Shown: positions 24,926 through 32,881 of the stretch, piece by piece
How the letters are laid out: each line of letters begins with the position of its first letter
Numbering within the stretch: the stretch's first letter is position 1
Source: DATKJS01 sp050015275
GTDB lineage: Bacteria > Acidobacteriota > Aminicenantia > Aminicenantales > Saccharicenantaceae
Reading direction: 5' to 3'
DNA: 64,000 nt
Assembly (NCBI GenBank): GCA_050015275.1
Contig: JBEKBS010000003.1
Span: forward strand, 1-64,000
The notes under the pieces: generated by a model
Databases searched by the model: none
What the model was told of the DNA's origin: nothing
What the model saw: the letters and a program-made list of their open reading frames with translations, nothing else
Position numbers and translations under genes: made by a program

Positions 24926-27543
24926 TTTCTTGCTTTTTCGCCGTCTTTCTTCTCCCCGCCGGGCTTCTTCCGGAAAACGAGATCGCCTTTCTTGCCGGTC
25001 CCGAGGGCCACGGCATCCCCTTCCCCGAACTCCCCGGCAAGGATCTTCATCGCCAGAGGGTTCTGAACGTCGCGCTGGATGACGCGTTTGAGGGGCCGGG
25101 CGCCGTAGACCGGGTCGTAGCCGCGCTCGGCCAGGAGCGCCTCGGCCTCGGGCGACGCGGTGAGCCCGATCTTCTTCTCTTCGAGCCGCTTTCGGAGGAG
25201 TTCCAGCTGGAGGTCGACGATGCGCAGGATGTCGGCCTTGGAGAGGGACTTGAAGATGATGACCTCGTCGACGCGGTTGAGGAATTCCGGCTTGAAATGG
25301 CCTTCAAGGATCCCCCGGACCGCCTGTTCCATCTTTCCGTAGTCGCCGCTGAGCTCCTTGATGACCTGGCTGCCGAGGTTCGAGGTCATGATGATGACGG
25401 TATTCTTGAAATCCACGGTGCGGCCCTGGCCGTCCGTCAGGCGGCCGTCGTCGAGGATCTGGAGGAGGACGTTGAAGACGTCGGCGTGAGCCTTCTCGAT
25501 CTCGTCGAGGAGGACGAGCGAATAGGGGCGCCGCTTGACGGCTTCCGTGAGCTGGCCGCCCTCCTCGTAGCCGACGTAGCCCGGCGGGGCGCCGATCAGC
25601 CGCGATACGGTATGTTTCTCCATGTACTCGGACATGTCGAGCCGGACCAGGGCCTTTTCGTCGCTGAACAGGAATCCGGCCAGGGCCCGGGCCAACTCGG
25701 TCTTCCCGACGCCGGTCGGCCCAAGGAAGATGAATGACCCGATCGGCCGGGCCGCGTCCTGGATCCCGGCCCGGGAGCGGCGGATGGTCGCCGCCACGGC
25801 CTGGATCGCCGGCTCCTGGCCGACGACGCGTCGGCCCAAGATCTCCTCCATCCGGATCAGGCGGTCGACGTCGCCCTCGAGCATCTTGGCGACCGGGATC
25901 CCTGTCCATTTGGAAACGACCTGGGCCACATCCTCCTCGTCCACCTCCTCCTTGAGCATCTTGCCCTTGGCTTGAAGCTGCGCGAGCTCCGCGGCCAGGC
26001 GGTCCATCTCCTTTTGGGCCTCGGGGAGCTTGCCGTAGCGGATCTCGGCCGCCCGCTCGAGGTCGCCCCGTCTCTCGGCGCTCTGCCCTTCGACCTTGAG
26101 GGTATCGCTCTGCTCCTTGAGCCGGCTCATCCCCTCGATGACCTTCTTTTCGTTCTGCCACCGGGCCCGCAGGGCGTTGGCCCGCTCCTTGATGCCGGCC
26201 AGCTCGGCCTCGATCTTCTCCAGCCGCTCCGCCGAGGCGGGGTCCTTCTCCTTGCGGAGGGCCTGGCGCTCGATCTCGAGCTGGAGTTTCCGGCGGTCGA
26301 ACTCGTCGATCTCCTCTGGCATGCTGTCGATCTGGATCCGGATCCGCGAGGCCGCCTCATCGATGAGGTCGATGGCCTTATCCGGGAGGTAGCGGCTCGA
26401 GATGTAGCGGTTGGAGAGCGTCGCCGCGGCCACCAGGGCCGAGTCCTTGATCTTGACGCCGTGGTGGACCTCGTACTTCTCTTTGAGCCCGCGGAGGATG
26501 GAGATCGTCTCCTCGACGGACGGCTCGCCCACGTAGACCTGCTGGAAGCGGCGCTCAAGGGCCGCGTCCTTCTCGATGTGCTTTTTGTACTCGTTGAGGG
26601 TCGTCGCCCCGACGCACTTGAGCTCACCTCGAGCCAGGGCCGGCTTGAGCATGTTCGAGGCGTCGACGGCGCCCTCGGCCGCTCCGGCGCCGATGATCGT
26701 GTGGAGCTCGTCGATGAAAAGAACGATGTCCCCCCCCGACTCCCGGATCTCCTTCAGGATCGCCTTGAGCCGGTCCTCGAACTCGCCCCGGAACTTGGTC
26801 CCCGCGACGAGGGCGCCGATGTCGAGGGCCAGGAGCCGCTTGTTCTTCAGGGACTGGGGGACGTCGCCGTTGGCGATGCGCTGGGCCAGGCCCTCGACGA
26901 CCGCCGTCTTCCCCACGCCCGCCTCACCGATCAGGACGGGGTTGTTCTTGGTCCTCCGCGACAGGACCTGGATGACGCGCCGGATCTCGTCCTCGCGGCC
27001 GATGACCGGGTCGAGCTTTCCTTGGCGGGCCAGGGCCGTGAGGTCGCGGGCGTATTTCTCGAGGACCTGGTACTTCCCCTCCGGCTCCGGGTCGGTGACC
27101 CGTTGGGAGCCGCGGACCGAGGCCAGCGCCTTGAGGACTGCGTCTTCCGTAACGCCTGACGCCCGGAGGATCCGCGCGACGCTGGATCCCTCGTTCTTGA
27201 GCATCGCCAGGAAGATGTGCTCCGTCGAAACGTACTCATCTTTGAGCGTTTCCGCTTCCTTCTCGGCGAGAGTGAGGACGTCCCGCAACGCCGGAGAAAG
27301 GGCAGACTCGCCCCCGCCCTGGACCTTCGGGACCCTGGAGAGCGCGACTTCGACGTCGGCCCTGATCCTCGCCGCCGGGGCCCCGAGCTTGTTCAGCAGG
27401 GCGTTGACGATGTTGTCCTCCTGGCCGAGGAAGCTCCAGAGCATGTGTTCGGGCCGGACCTCGGGATTCCCCAGCTCCGCAGCCCTGGACTGGGCCCGCT
27501 GGATGGCTTCCTGAGACATCACCGTGAACTTGTCCCATCTCAT
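24919..27543 (-). CDS. clpB: ClpB protein disaggregase (Hsp100)
   Basis: The 874-aa AAA+ chaperone works with DnaK to rescue aggregated proteins. It has an N domain (two Clp repeats, about 1-145), AAA1 with GEAGVGKTAVVEGLA, the long coiled-coil middle domain that distinguishes ClpB (about 400-525), and AAA2 with GPTGVGKTELARALA. A C-terminal domain with a Lys/Glu-rich tail follows. GGGAGGCG precedes the ATG. Its TAG stop lies inside the convergent tRNA-Phe gene. A promoter with a palindromic spacer lies upstream. Confidence 0.97.
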   Translation of the reverse strand: MRWDKFTVMSQEAIQRAQSRAAELGNPEVRPEHMLWSFLGQEDNIVNALLNKLGAPAARIRADVEVALSRVPKVQGGGESALSPALRDVLTLAEKEAETLKDEYVSTEHIFLAMLKNEGSSVARILRASGVTEDAVLKALASVRGSQRVTDPEPEGKYQVLEKYARDLTALARQGKLDPVIGREDEIRRVIQVLSRRTKNNPVLIGEAGVGKTAVVEGLAQRIANGDVPQSLKNKRLLALDIGALVAGTKFRGEFEDRLKAILKEIRESGGDIVLFIDELHTIIGAGAAEGAVDASNMLKPALARGELKCVGATTLNEYKKHIEKDAALERRFQQVYVGEPSVEETISILRGLKEKYEVHHGVKIKDSALVAAATLSNRYISSRYLPDKAIDLIDEAASRIRIQIDSMPEEIDEFDRRKLQLEIERQALRKEKDPASAERLEKIEAELAGIKERANALRARWQNEKKVIEGMSRLKEQSDTLKVEGQSAERRGDLERAAEIRYGKLPEAQKEMDRLAAELAQLQAKGKMLKEEVDEEDVAQVVSKWTGIPVAKMLEGDVDRLIRMEEILGRRVVGQEPAIQAVAATIRRSRAGIQDAARPIGSFIFLGPTGVGKTELARALAGFLFSDEKALVRLDMSEYMEKHTVSRLIGAPPGYVGYEEGGQLTEAVKRRPYSLVLLDEIEKAHADVFNVLLQILDDGRLTDGQGRTVDFKNTVIIMTSNLGSQVIKELSGDYGKMEQAVRGILEGHFKPEFLNRVDEVIIFKSLSKADILRIVDLQLELLRKRLEEKKIGLTASPEAEALLAERGYDPVYGARPLKRVIQRDVQNPLAMKILAGEFGEGDAVALGTGKKGDLVFRKKPGGEKKDGEKARNG

Positions 27544-27573
27544 GATTCGCCTCCCGGCCGATCTTCTTCTTTC

Positions 27574-27603
27574 TATTTAAGCGTCCCCGCGCGGGGCTGT
27601 CAA
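27574..27603 (-). promoter_or_regulatory. clpB promoter with a 12-bp palindrome between -35 and -10
   Basis: On the minus strand TTGACA and TAAATA are 18 bp apart. The spacer contains the perfect palindrome CCCCGCGCGGGG (27585-27596), a possible repressor site. It does not look like a CIRCE or HAIR element. Confidence 0.6.
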
Positions 27604-27631
27604 GACGCCGGGCGGTGTTTCTCTCTTCCTC

Positions 27632-27659
27632 TTGACAAACGGAGCCAAATCGATATTTA
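27632..27659 (+). promoter_or_regulatory. Promoter of the acidic 118-aa protein gene
   Basis: TTGACA is followed after 16 bp by TATTTA. It drives the gene whose ATG is 20 bp downstream and is divergent from the clpB promoter. Confidence 0.5.
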
Positions 27660-27678
27660 TTCTTGTTAGGAGCTGTTC

Positions 27679-28035
27679 ATGGAAGAGATGGAGATCACGA
27701 GCTGGCTGACCCTCGACGCCATCAAGAAGTCCAAAGCCGCGGAGGTCGTCGAGTCGGTCGGGAACCTCCAGAGGGACCACAACATGTCCGTCTTCTGTGT
27801 CATCGAGGAGGACTTGCTCGAGCTCTGCTACAGTGATTCCGCGGCCAACTGCCTCCGCCGGTACGAGGACCGCAGCGAATTCGAACACGCACTGGAAGAG
27901 CGGAAAGAGGATGAGGGCGAAAAGCCTTTCGAGGAAGACGAGGACAGGGACTACGACGAGGACGAAGGCGAGGACGAAGCGGAGGACGAAGATCGAGTGG
28001 AATTCGACGCCGAGGACGAATCCGAAGCCTACTGA
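27679..28035 (+). CDS. Small protein with an extremely acidic C-terminal tail, function unknown
   Basis: The 118-aa product has a folded-looking first part (about 1-72). It includes a DHNMSVFCVIEEDLLELCYSD segment and three cysteines (about residues 39, 49 and 58). The tail of about 45 residues is almost all Glu/Asp with a few Arg/Lys/Tyr. An AGGAG Shine-Dalgarno and its own promoter support expression. I recognise no family. Acidic tails of this kind often mimic nucleic acid or bind basic proteins; that is speculation here. The stop overlaps the end of mutS by 7 bp. Confidence 0.75.
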   Translation: MEEMEITSWLTLDAIKKSKAAEVVESVGNLQRDHNMSVFCVIEEDLLELCYSDSAANCLRRYEDRSEFEHALEERKEDEGEKPFEEDEDRDYDEDEGEDEAEDEDRVEFDAEDESEAY

Positions 28036-30668
28036 GGCTTCATCCCCGGCTTGAGGCGGTCCTTGAGGCCGCCGAGGATATTCAGGGCCTCCAGGGGGGT
28101 CAGGGACGAGAGGTCGAGCCCTTCGATCTCGCTTCTCAGGTCCTTGAGGAGGGCGAACTCCCGGTCCTCGGCGAAAAGCATGAGCTGGTTCCGGTCGTGG
28201 TTCTTCCGCGTCCGGTAGGCGAGACGCGGCAGGCCGGCCTCGTCAAGCTCCTGATTCTCGAGGTTGAACAGGATCTCCCGGGCCCGGTCGATGACGTCCC
28301 GGGGGATCCCGGCCAACTTGGCGACGTGGATCCCGTAGCTCTGGTCCGAGGGCCCGGGGATGATCTTCCGCAGGAAAATGACCTCGTCCTTCCATTCCTT
28401 GACAGCCACATGGTAGTTCTTGATCCTTTTCATGGTCAGGGCGAGCTCGGTCAGCTCGTGGTAATGCGTGGCAAAGAGAGTCTTGGCCCGGAGGCCCTCC
28501 CGCTCGTGCAGGTATTCGGCCACGGCCCAGGCGATGCTCAGCCCGTCGAAGGTGCTGGTCCCCCGTCCGACCTCGTCAAGGAGGATCAGGCTCCGGGACG
28601 TCGCGTTGTGGAGGATGCTGGCCGTCTCGAGCATCTCGACCATGAACGTGGACTGGCCGACGCTCAGGAAATCCATGGCCCCGATCCGGGTGAAGATCTT
28701 GTCGACGAGGCCGAGCCTCGCCGATTTCGCGGGGACGAACGAGCCCGCCTGGCCGAGGATGGAGATCAGGGCCACCTGCCGGAGGTAGGTCGATTTCCCT
28801 CCCATGTTGGGCCCGGTGATGATCAGGATCTGGTTGTCGCCTCCGTCGATATCGGTGTCGTTCGGGATGAAGGGCTCGCCCTGGCTGACCTCGATCACGG
28901 GGTGCCGCCCCTCGCGGATGACGATGGCCTCGCCGTCATCGACTTCGGGGCGGGCGTAATTTCTCCGGGCGGCGCACTCGGCCATGGAGAGAAGCACGTC
29001 GAGGCAGGCGACGTCGGCCGCGATCCTCTGGAGCCTGTGGGTCTCCCGGGCCACGGCCTCCCGCACCTCCAGGAACAGCCTGTTCTCGAGGACACCGATC
29101 CGCTCCTCGGCGTGGAGGACCTTCTCCTCATAGTCCTTGAGCTCGGGGGTCAGGAAGCGCTCGGAGCCGACGAGCGTCTGCTTCCGCATGTAATCGGGGG
29201 GGACCTGGGGCAGGTTCGGCTTCGTCACCTCGATGTAATAGCCGAAGACCTTGTTGTAGCGGACCTTCAGGGATCCGATCCCCGTCCGCTCGCGCTCCCG
29301 CTTCTCGATCTGGGCGATGAGCGTCTTTCCCGAACGGCTGACGGACCTCAGGTCGTCGAGCTCGGCGTGATATCCGTCCTTGATGATCCCGCCCTCCGTC
29401 AGCAGGAAGGCCGGTTCGTCCAGGATCGCCTTCTCGATGAGGTCGACGACGTCGCCCGCGCTGTCCCATCGGCTAAGGATATCCCGGAAGAGCTTCGCCG
29501 AGAGCGTCCGGATCCCTTCCTGGATCCCGGGAAGCGGGGCGAGGGACCGCTTGAGGGCTACGAGGTCCCGGGGATGAGCGGCGGCGAGCGAGATCTTTCC
29601 CACGAGCCTCTCCAGGTCGTGGACGCCCCCGAGAAGGTCGCGCAACTCGCGGCGGCCGATAGTCAGCCGCAGGGCCTCCTCGACGGCGTCCAGGCGTTCG
29701 CGGATCGCCTCGGCGTCAAACAGGGGCTGGAGGAGCCAGGCCCGGAGGAGGCGGCCGCCCGGGGCGGTCACCGTGAAGTCGACGACGTCGAGGAGGGAGT
29801 CCTTGACCCGGCCGTCGCGGAGGTTGCGGACGAGCTCGAGGTTCCGGATGGTCGTGGCGTCGAGGTTGAGGCGGTCCCCGGAATGAAGATAGGAGATCCG
29901 GTCGATGAGGCCCAGGGAGTCCCGCCGGACCTTCTTCATATAATAAAGGAGTGCGCCCGCGGCCGAAACGGCCCGGTTCCTGTCCGCGAGGCCGAAACCG
30001 GCCAGGGACCTGGCCCCGAAATGGTCGAGGAGGACGTGGCTCGCCTGGGGATAGTCGAAGAGCCAGGGCTCGGCCGGGCTCTTGGGCACCGAAAGGAGAC
30101 CGTTCGCCGCGAGGATGCGTCCCAGGCGCTCCTCGGCCCCTTCAGGGAAGAGGATCTCTTTGGGAGCGGCCCTGAACATCTCGTCGGCCAGCGTCTTCAG
30201 GTCCGGCCATTCGCCTTCGACCGTCAGCATCTCCCCGGAAACGAGGTCGGCCAGGGCCAGCCCCCAGCCGTCCTCCTCGAGGTCGACCGAAGCGATGAAG
30301 GTCGTTTCCTTGGCGTCGTCCGATTCGATCTCGACCGCCGTGCCGGGCGTCAGGACCTTGATGACCTCCCGCTTGACGACCCCCTTGGCCGACTTGGGGT
30401 CCTCGACCTGGTCGCAGATCGCGACCTTGTGCCCGAGGCGGAGGAGTTTCGTCAGGTAGGAATTCACGGCGTGGTAGGGGACGCCGCACATGGGGACCTT
30501 TTGCCGCGACGTCAAGGCAAGTCCCAGGAGAGGGGCGGCGATCTTGGCGTCCTCGTAGAACATCTCGTAGAAATCGCCCAGCCGGAAAAAGAGGAAGGCG
30601 TCCCGGACCTCGGCCTTGATCCGGAAGTACTGTTCCATCATCGGCGTCAGGGATGTGTCGTTGGCCAT
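28029..30668 (-). CDS. mutS: DNA mismatch repair protein MutS
   Basis: The 879-aa mismatch-recognition ATPase starts with the usual TPMMEQYFRIK segment. The mismatch-wedge motif is FFRLGDFYEMF (Phe-x-Glu type), and the Walker A is TGPNMGGKSTYLRQVALI. DEVGRGTSTFDGLSIAWAV and the FATHYHELTEL switch follow. Length is typical of MutS1. Its promoter lies so close that the mRNA leader should be only a few bases. No mutL is in the window. Confidence 0.98.
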   Translation of the reverse strand: MANDTSLTPMMEQYFRIKAEVRDAFLFFRLGDFYEMFYEDAKIAAPLLGLALTSRQKVPMCGVPYHAVNSYLTKLLRLGHKVAICDQVEDPKSAKGVVKREVIKVLTPGTAVEIESDDAKETTFIASVDLEEDGWGLALADLVSGEMLTVEGEWPDLKTLADEMFRAAPKEILFPEGAEERLGRILAANGLLSVPKSPAEPWLFDYPQASHVLLDHFGARSLAGFGLADRNRAVSAAGALLYYMKKVRRDSLGLIDRISYLHSGDRLNLDATTIRNLELVRNLRDGRVKDSLLDVVDFTVTAPGGRLLRAWLLQPLFDAEAIRERLDAVEEALRLTIGRRELRDLLGGVHDLERLVGKISLAAAHPRDLVALKRSLAPLPGIQEGIRTLSAKLFRDILSRWDSAGDVVDLIEKAILDEPAFLLTEGGIIKDGYHAELDDLRSVSRSGKTLIAQIEKRERERTGIGSLKVRYNKVFGYYIEVTKPNLPQVPPDYMRKQTLVGSERFLTPELKDYEEKVLHAEERIGVLENRLFLEVREAVARETHRLQRIAADVACLDVLLSMAECAARRNYARPEVDDGEAIVIREGRHPVIEVSQGEPFIPNDTDIDGGDNQILIITGPNMGGKSTYLRQVALISILGQAGSFVPAKSARLGLVDKIFTRIGAMDFLSVGQSTFMVEMLETASILHNATSRSLILLDEVGRGTSTFDGLSIAWAVAEYLHEREGLRAKTLFATHYHELTELALTMKRIKNYHVAVKEWKDEVIFLRKIIPGPSDQSYGIHVAKLAGIPRDVIDRAREILFNLENQELDEAGLPRLAYRTRKNHDRNQLMLFAEDREFALLKDLRSEIEGLDLSSLTPLEALNILGGLKDRLKPGMKPQ

Positions 30669-30680
30669 GGCTCGCCCCTC

Positions 30681-30709
30681 AATATACTGAGGCCCCGGAC
30701 GATTTTCAA
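30681..30709 (-). promoter_or_regulatory. mutS promoter, nearly leaderless
   Basis: On the minus strand TTGAAA and TATATT are 17 bp apart. Only 12 bp separate the -10 from the mutS ATG, so the transcript should begin about 5 nt before the start codon. Confidence 0.65.
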
Positions 30710-30722
30710 GAGAAGGCCGCGA

Positions 30723-30750
30723 TTGACAACTTGCGGAAAGCTATAGTAAT
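30723..30750 (+). promoter_or_regulatory. Weak candidate promoter of pgsA
   Basis: TTGACA is present, and TATAGTAAT follows with 13-16 bp spacing depending on the register. No register gives both good boxes and good spacing. The pgsA GTG is about 10 bp further on and has no Shine-Dalgarno, which suits a leaderless message. Confidence 0.35.
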
Positions 30751-30759
30751 CTCCGGGTC

Positions 30760-31302
30760 GTGAATGCGCCGAACTACCTGACCCTGGCCAGGATCCTCGC
30801 CATTCCGGTCCTGGTCGCCGTTCTCCTCACGGACTTCCCTGGTCGCGACCTCATCGGCACGGCAATCTTCGTCTTCGCCACCATCACCGACTGGCTGGAC
30901 GGCTACCTGGCCCGCAAAAAGGCGCTGGTCACGGTCATGGGCCAGCTGCTCGACCCGACGGCCGACAAGCTCCTCGTCACCTCGGCCGTTATCTGCCTTG
31001 TGAAGCTCGGCCGGGTCCCGGCCTGGGCGGCCGTGATCATCATCGGGCGGGAACTCGCCGTTTCGGGGTTCCGCGCGATCGCCTCCTCCAGGGGCCTGAA
31101 CATCCCCGCGTCAGGGCTCGGGAAAGCCAAAATGGGGATCGAGTCCTGGGCGATCGGCGCACTCATCCTCGGCCCCATTTACTTCGGGAGGTTCTACTTC
31201 CTCACCCAGATCGGCCTCTATCTGGTCATCGCCGCAGCCCTTGTTTCAGCGGCCGAGTATTACATCCGCTACGGGCCGCAGGTCCTCTCAAAGCAACCCT
31301 GA
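30760..31302 (+). CDS. pgsA: CDP-diacylglycerol--glycerol-3-phosphate 3-phosphatidyltransferase
   Basis: The 180-aa membrane enzyme makes phosphatidylglycerol phosphate. The CDP-alcohol phosphotransferase signature is complete (DWLDGYLARKKALVTVMGQ, then LDPTADKLL: D-G-x2-A-R-x8-G-x3-D-x3-D). It has several membrane spans. It starts with GTG and lacks a visible Shine-Dalgarno. Its 3' end overlaps the convergent fabD gene by 15 bp. Confidence 0.95.
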   Translation: MNAPNYLTLARILAIPVLVAVLLTDFPGRDLIGTAIFVFATITDWLDGYLARKKALVTVMGQLLDPTADKLLVTSAVICLVKLGRVPAWAAVIIIGRELAVSGFRAIASSRGLNIPASGLGKAKMGIESWAIGALILGPIYFGRFYFLTQIGLYLVIAAALVSAAEYYIRYGPQVLSKQP

Positions 31303-32220
31303 GAGAGCGGCCCTCGTCTTTTCCAGCCCTTCGAAGTTCTCCACGTTGTGGCAGACCGGCGCCTTGGGCCAACTGCGGCTTGCCCGCTTCAGCAGGCCGG
31401 ACAGGACCTTGCCCGGCCCTAACTCGACGCAGGCATCGACGTTCATCTCCCTCAGGACATCCATGGACTTTGTCCAGAGGACGGCGCGGCTGACCTGGCG
31501 CTTCAGGGCTAGGCGGGCCTCCTCGCCGGTCCGGATGACCCCGGCGTCGACGTTGGTGATGACGGGGAACCTCAAGCCGTTGAACCGGACAGCGTCCAGG
31601 TCGCAGGCCAGCTTCTCTTCGGCCGGCTTCATGAGGCGGGAATGAAAAGGGGCGCTGACCGGGAGCATGACCGAGCGCGGCGGCTTGATCAGGGCCAGAG
31701 CCTCCTCGACGGCCGCTTTCTCGCCGGAGATGACGGTCTGCTCTTCGCTGTTCCAGTTGGCGATCTCGACGACGCCCGCCCGCACCTGGTCGAGCCACTT
31801 CTGGACTACGGCGCCGGGGACGCCGAGGACCGCCGCCATGGCCCCGATCCCCGCCGGAACGGCGTCCTGCATGTACTGTCCTCGCTTCCGGACGAGGCTG
31901 ACGGCGTCCTCGAAGCCCAGGCTGCCGGCGGCGACGAGGGCGCAATATTCGCCGAGGCTGTGCCCGGCGGCGACGGCGGGCTCACGGTCGAGGAGCCGGT
32001 ACGCAACGACGCCCGCGACGAGCAGGGCCGGCTGGGTGTTCACGGTGAGCCGGAGCTCCTCTTCCGGCCCCTCGAAGGAGATCCTCGAGATCGGGACGCC
32101 GAGGACCTCGTCCGCCCTTCCGTAGAGCTCCCGCGCCAGAGAAGAGCGGTCGAAAAAACCCCGCCCCATGCCGACAGCTTGCGACCCCTGTCCGGGGAAT
32201 AGATACGCGATCCGGGCCAC
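31288..32220 (-). CDS. fabD: Malonyl-CoA:ACP transacylase
   Basis: The 310-aa enzyme loads malonate onto ACP for fatty acid synthesis. It has YLFPGQGSQAVGMG at the start, the nucleophile motif GHSLGEY and the PVSAPFHSRLM histidine motif. I use the GTG start with GGGAGCG upstream. It is the last gene of the long hslV-to-fabD operon. No other fab genes are adjacent. Confidence 0.95.
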   Translation of the reverse strand: MARIAYLFPGQGSQAVGMGRGFFDRSSLARELYGRADEVLGVPISRISFEGPEEELRLTVNTQPALLVAGVVAYRLLDREPAVAAGHSLGEYCALVAAGSLGFEDAVSLVRKRGQYMQDAVPAGIGAMAAVLGVPGAVVQKWLDQVRAGVVEIANWNSEEQTVISGEKAAVEEALALIKPPRSVMLPVSAPFHSRLMKPAEEKLACDLDAVRFNGLRFPVITNVDAGVIRTGEEARLALKRQVSRAVLWTKSMDVLREMNVDACVELGPGKVLSGLLKRASRSWPKAPVCHNVENFEGLEKTRAALSGLL

Positions 32221-32238
32221 GGCGTTCGCTCCCTTTCC

Positions 32239-32877
32239 CTACTTGAGGCAATCCAGGTTGATCCGGACTTCAGCCTGGCTCCGGAGATTCCGGACCCAGT
32301 CAGCCACCTTGCGGGCCTTGAGGTTCTCCCGGATCCTCCGTTCGAGGCTGGAGAGGACGCTTTCCAAGGTGTCGGGTTCGAGGCCTTTCGCCTTTTGTTC
32401 GGGGATATAAACATCCCGGTAGTATTTTTCGGCATCGCCGCGTGAAACGGGGCTCTTCGGGCCGAACCTGATCGAGACGACTCTGTCGTAGCGGAGCTGT
32501 TCTTCGAGATACGGGCGCAGGTCCTCCTCCCGCAATCCGAACTTCCCGAGCTTCGTCCGGAAGATAGCGGGACCCAGTCTTTCCCGGAGGGCCTCGAGGG
32601 CCAGAGAGACCTCATCCTTTCCGATCGCCAGGGGCTCCCGGGTCACCCCGAGCACGACTTTTTGGCCGATCAGGGCGTCGAGGACGGCGAGTCTCCGGTC
32701 CCCGCTTGTCCCTTCGATGGTCCGGTCGAAAAATCCGAATTCCCGGGCGATCTCAAGGTCCGTGAGAGTCACGGCCTGGCCGCTGACGACGGCGACCAGG
32801 CAATCCACGGTTTGGGCGCGGGCGGGGCCCGTGACCAAGAAACAAAACAGGAAGAAACAGGCGGTCTTCTTGCTCAT
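32239..32877 (-). CDS. SurA N-domain-like periplasmic chaperone (no PPIase domain)
   Basis: The 212-aa exported protein starts MSKKTACFFLF and has a signal peptide ending in ARA-QT. It then has DCLVAVVSGQAVTLTDLEI, the typical opening of SurA/peptidyl-prolyl isomerase N-domains, followed by helices. A parvulin domain is missing. It lies 4 bp after bamA, so it probably escorts outer-membrane proteins to BamA. I chose the ATG at the signal peptide; longer in-frame starts run into bamA. Confidence 0.8.
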   Translation of the reverse strand: MSKKTACFFLFCFLVTGPARAQTVDCLVAVVSGQAVTLTDLEIAREFGFFDRTIEGTSGDRRLAVLDALIGQKVVLGVTREPLAIGKDEVSLALEALRERLGPAIFRTKLGKFGLREEDLRPYLEEQLRYDRVVSIRFGPKSPVSRGDAEKYYRDVYIPEQKAKGLEPDTLESVLSSLERRIRENLKARKVADWVRNLRSQAEVRINLDCLK

Positions 32878-32881
32878 GGCG

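Noticed and set aside
28197..30746. 849-codon open frame opposite mutS
   Set aside because: Shadow of mutS. It also covers the mutS promoter.
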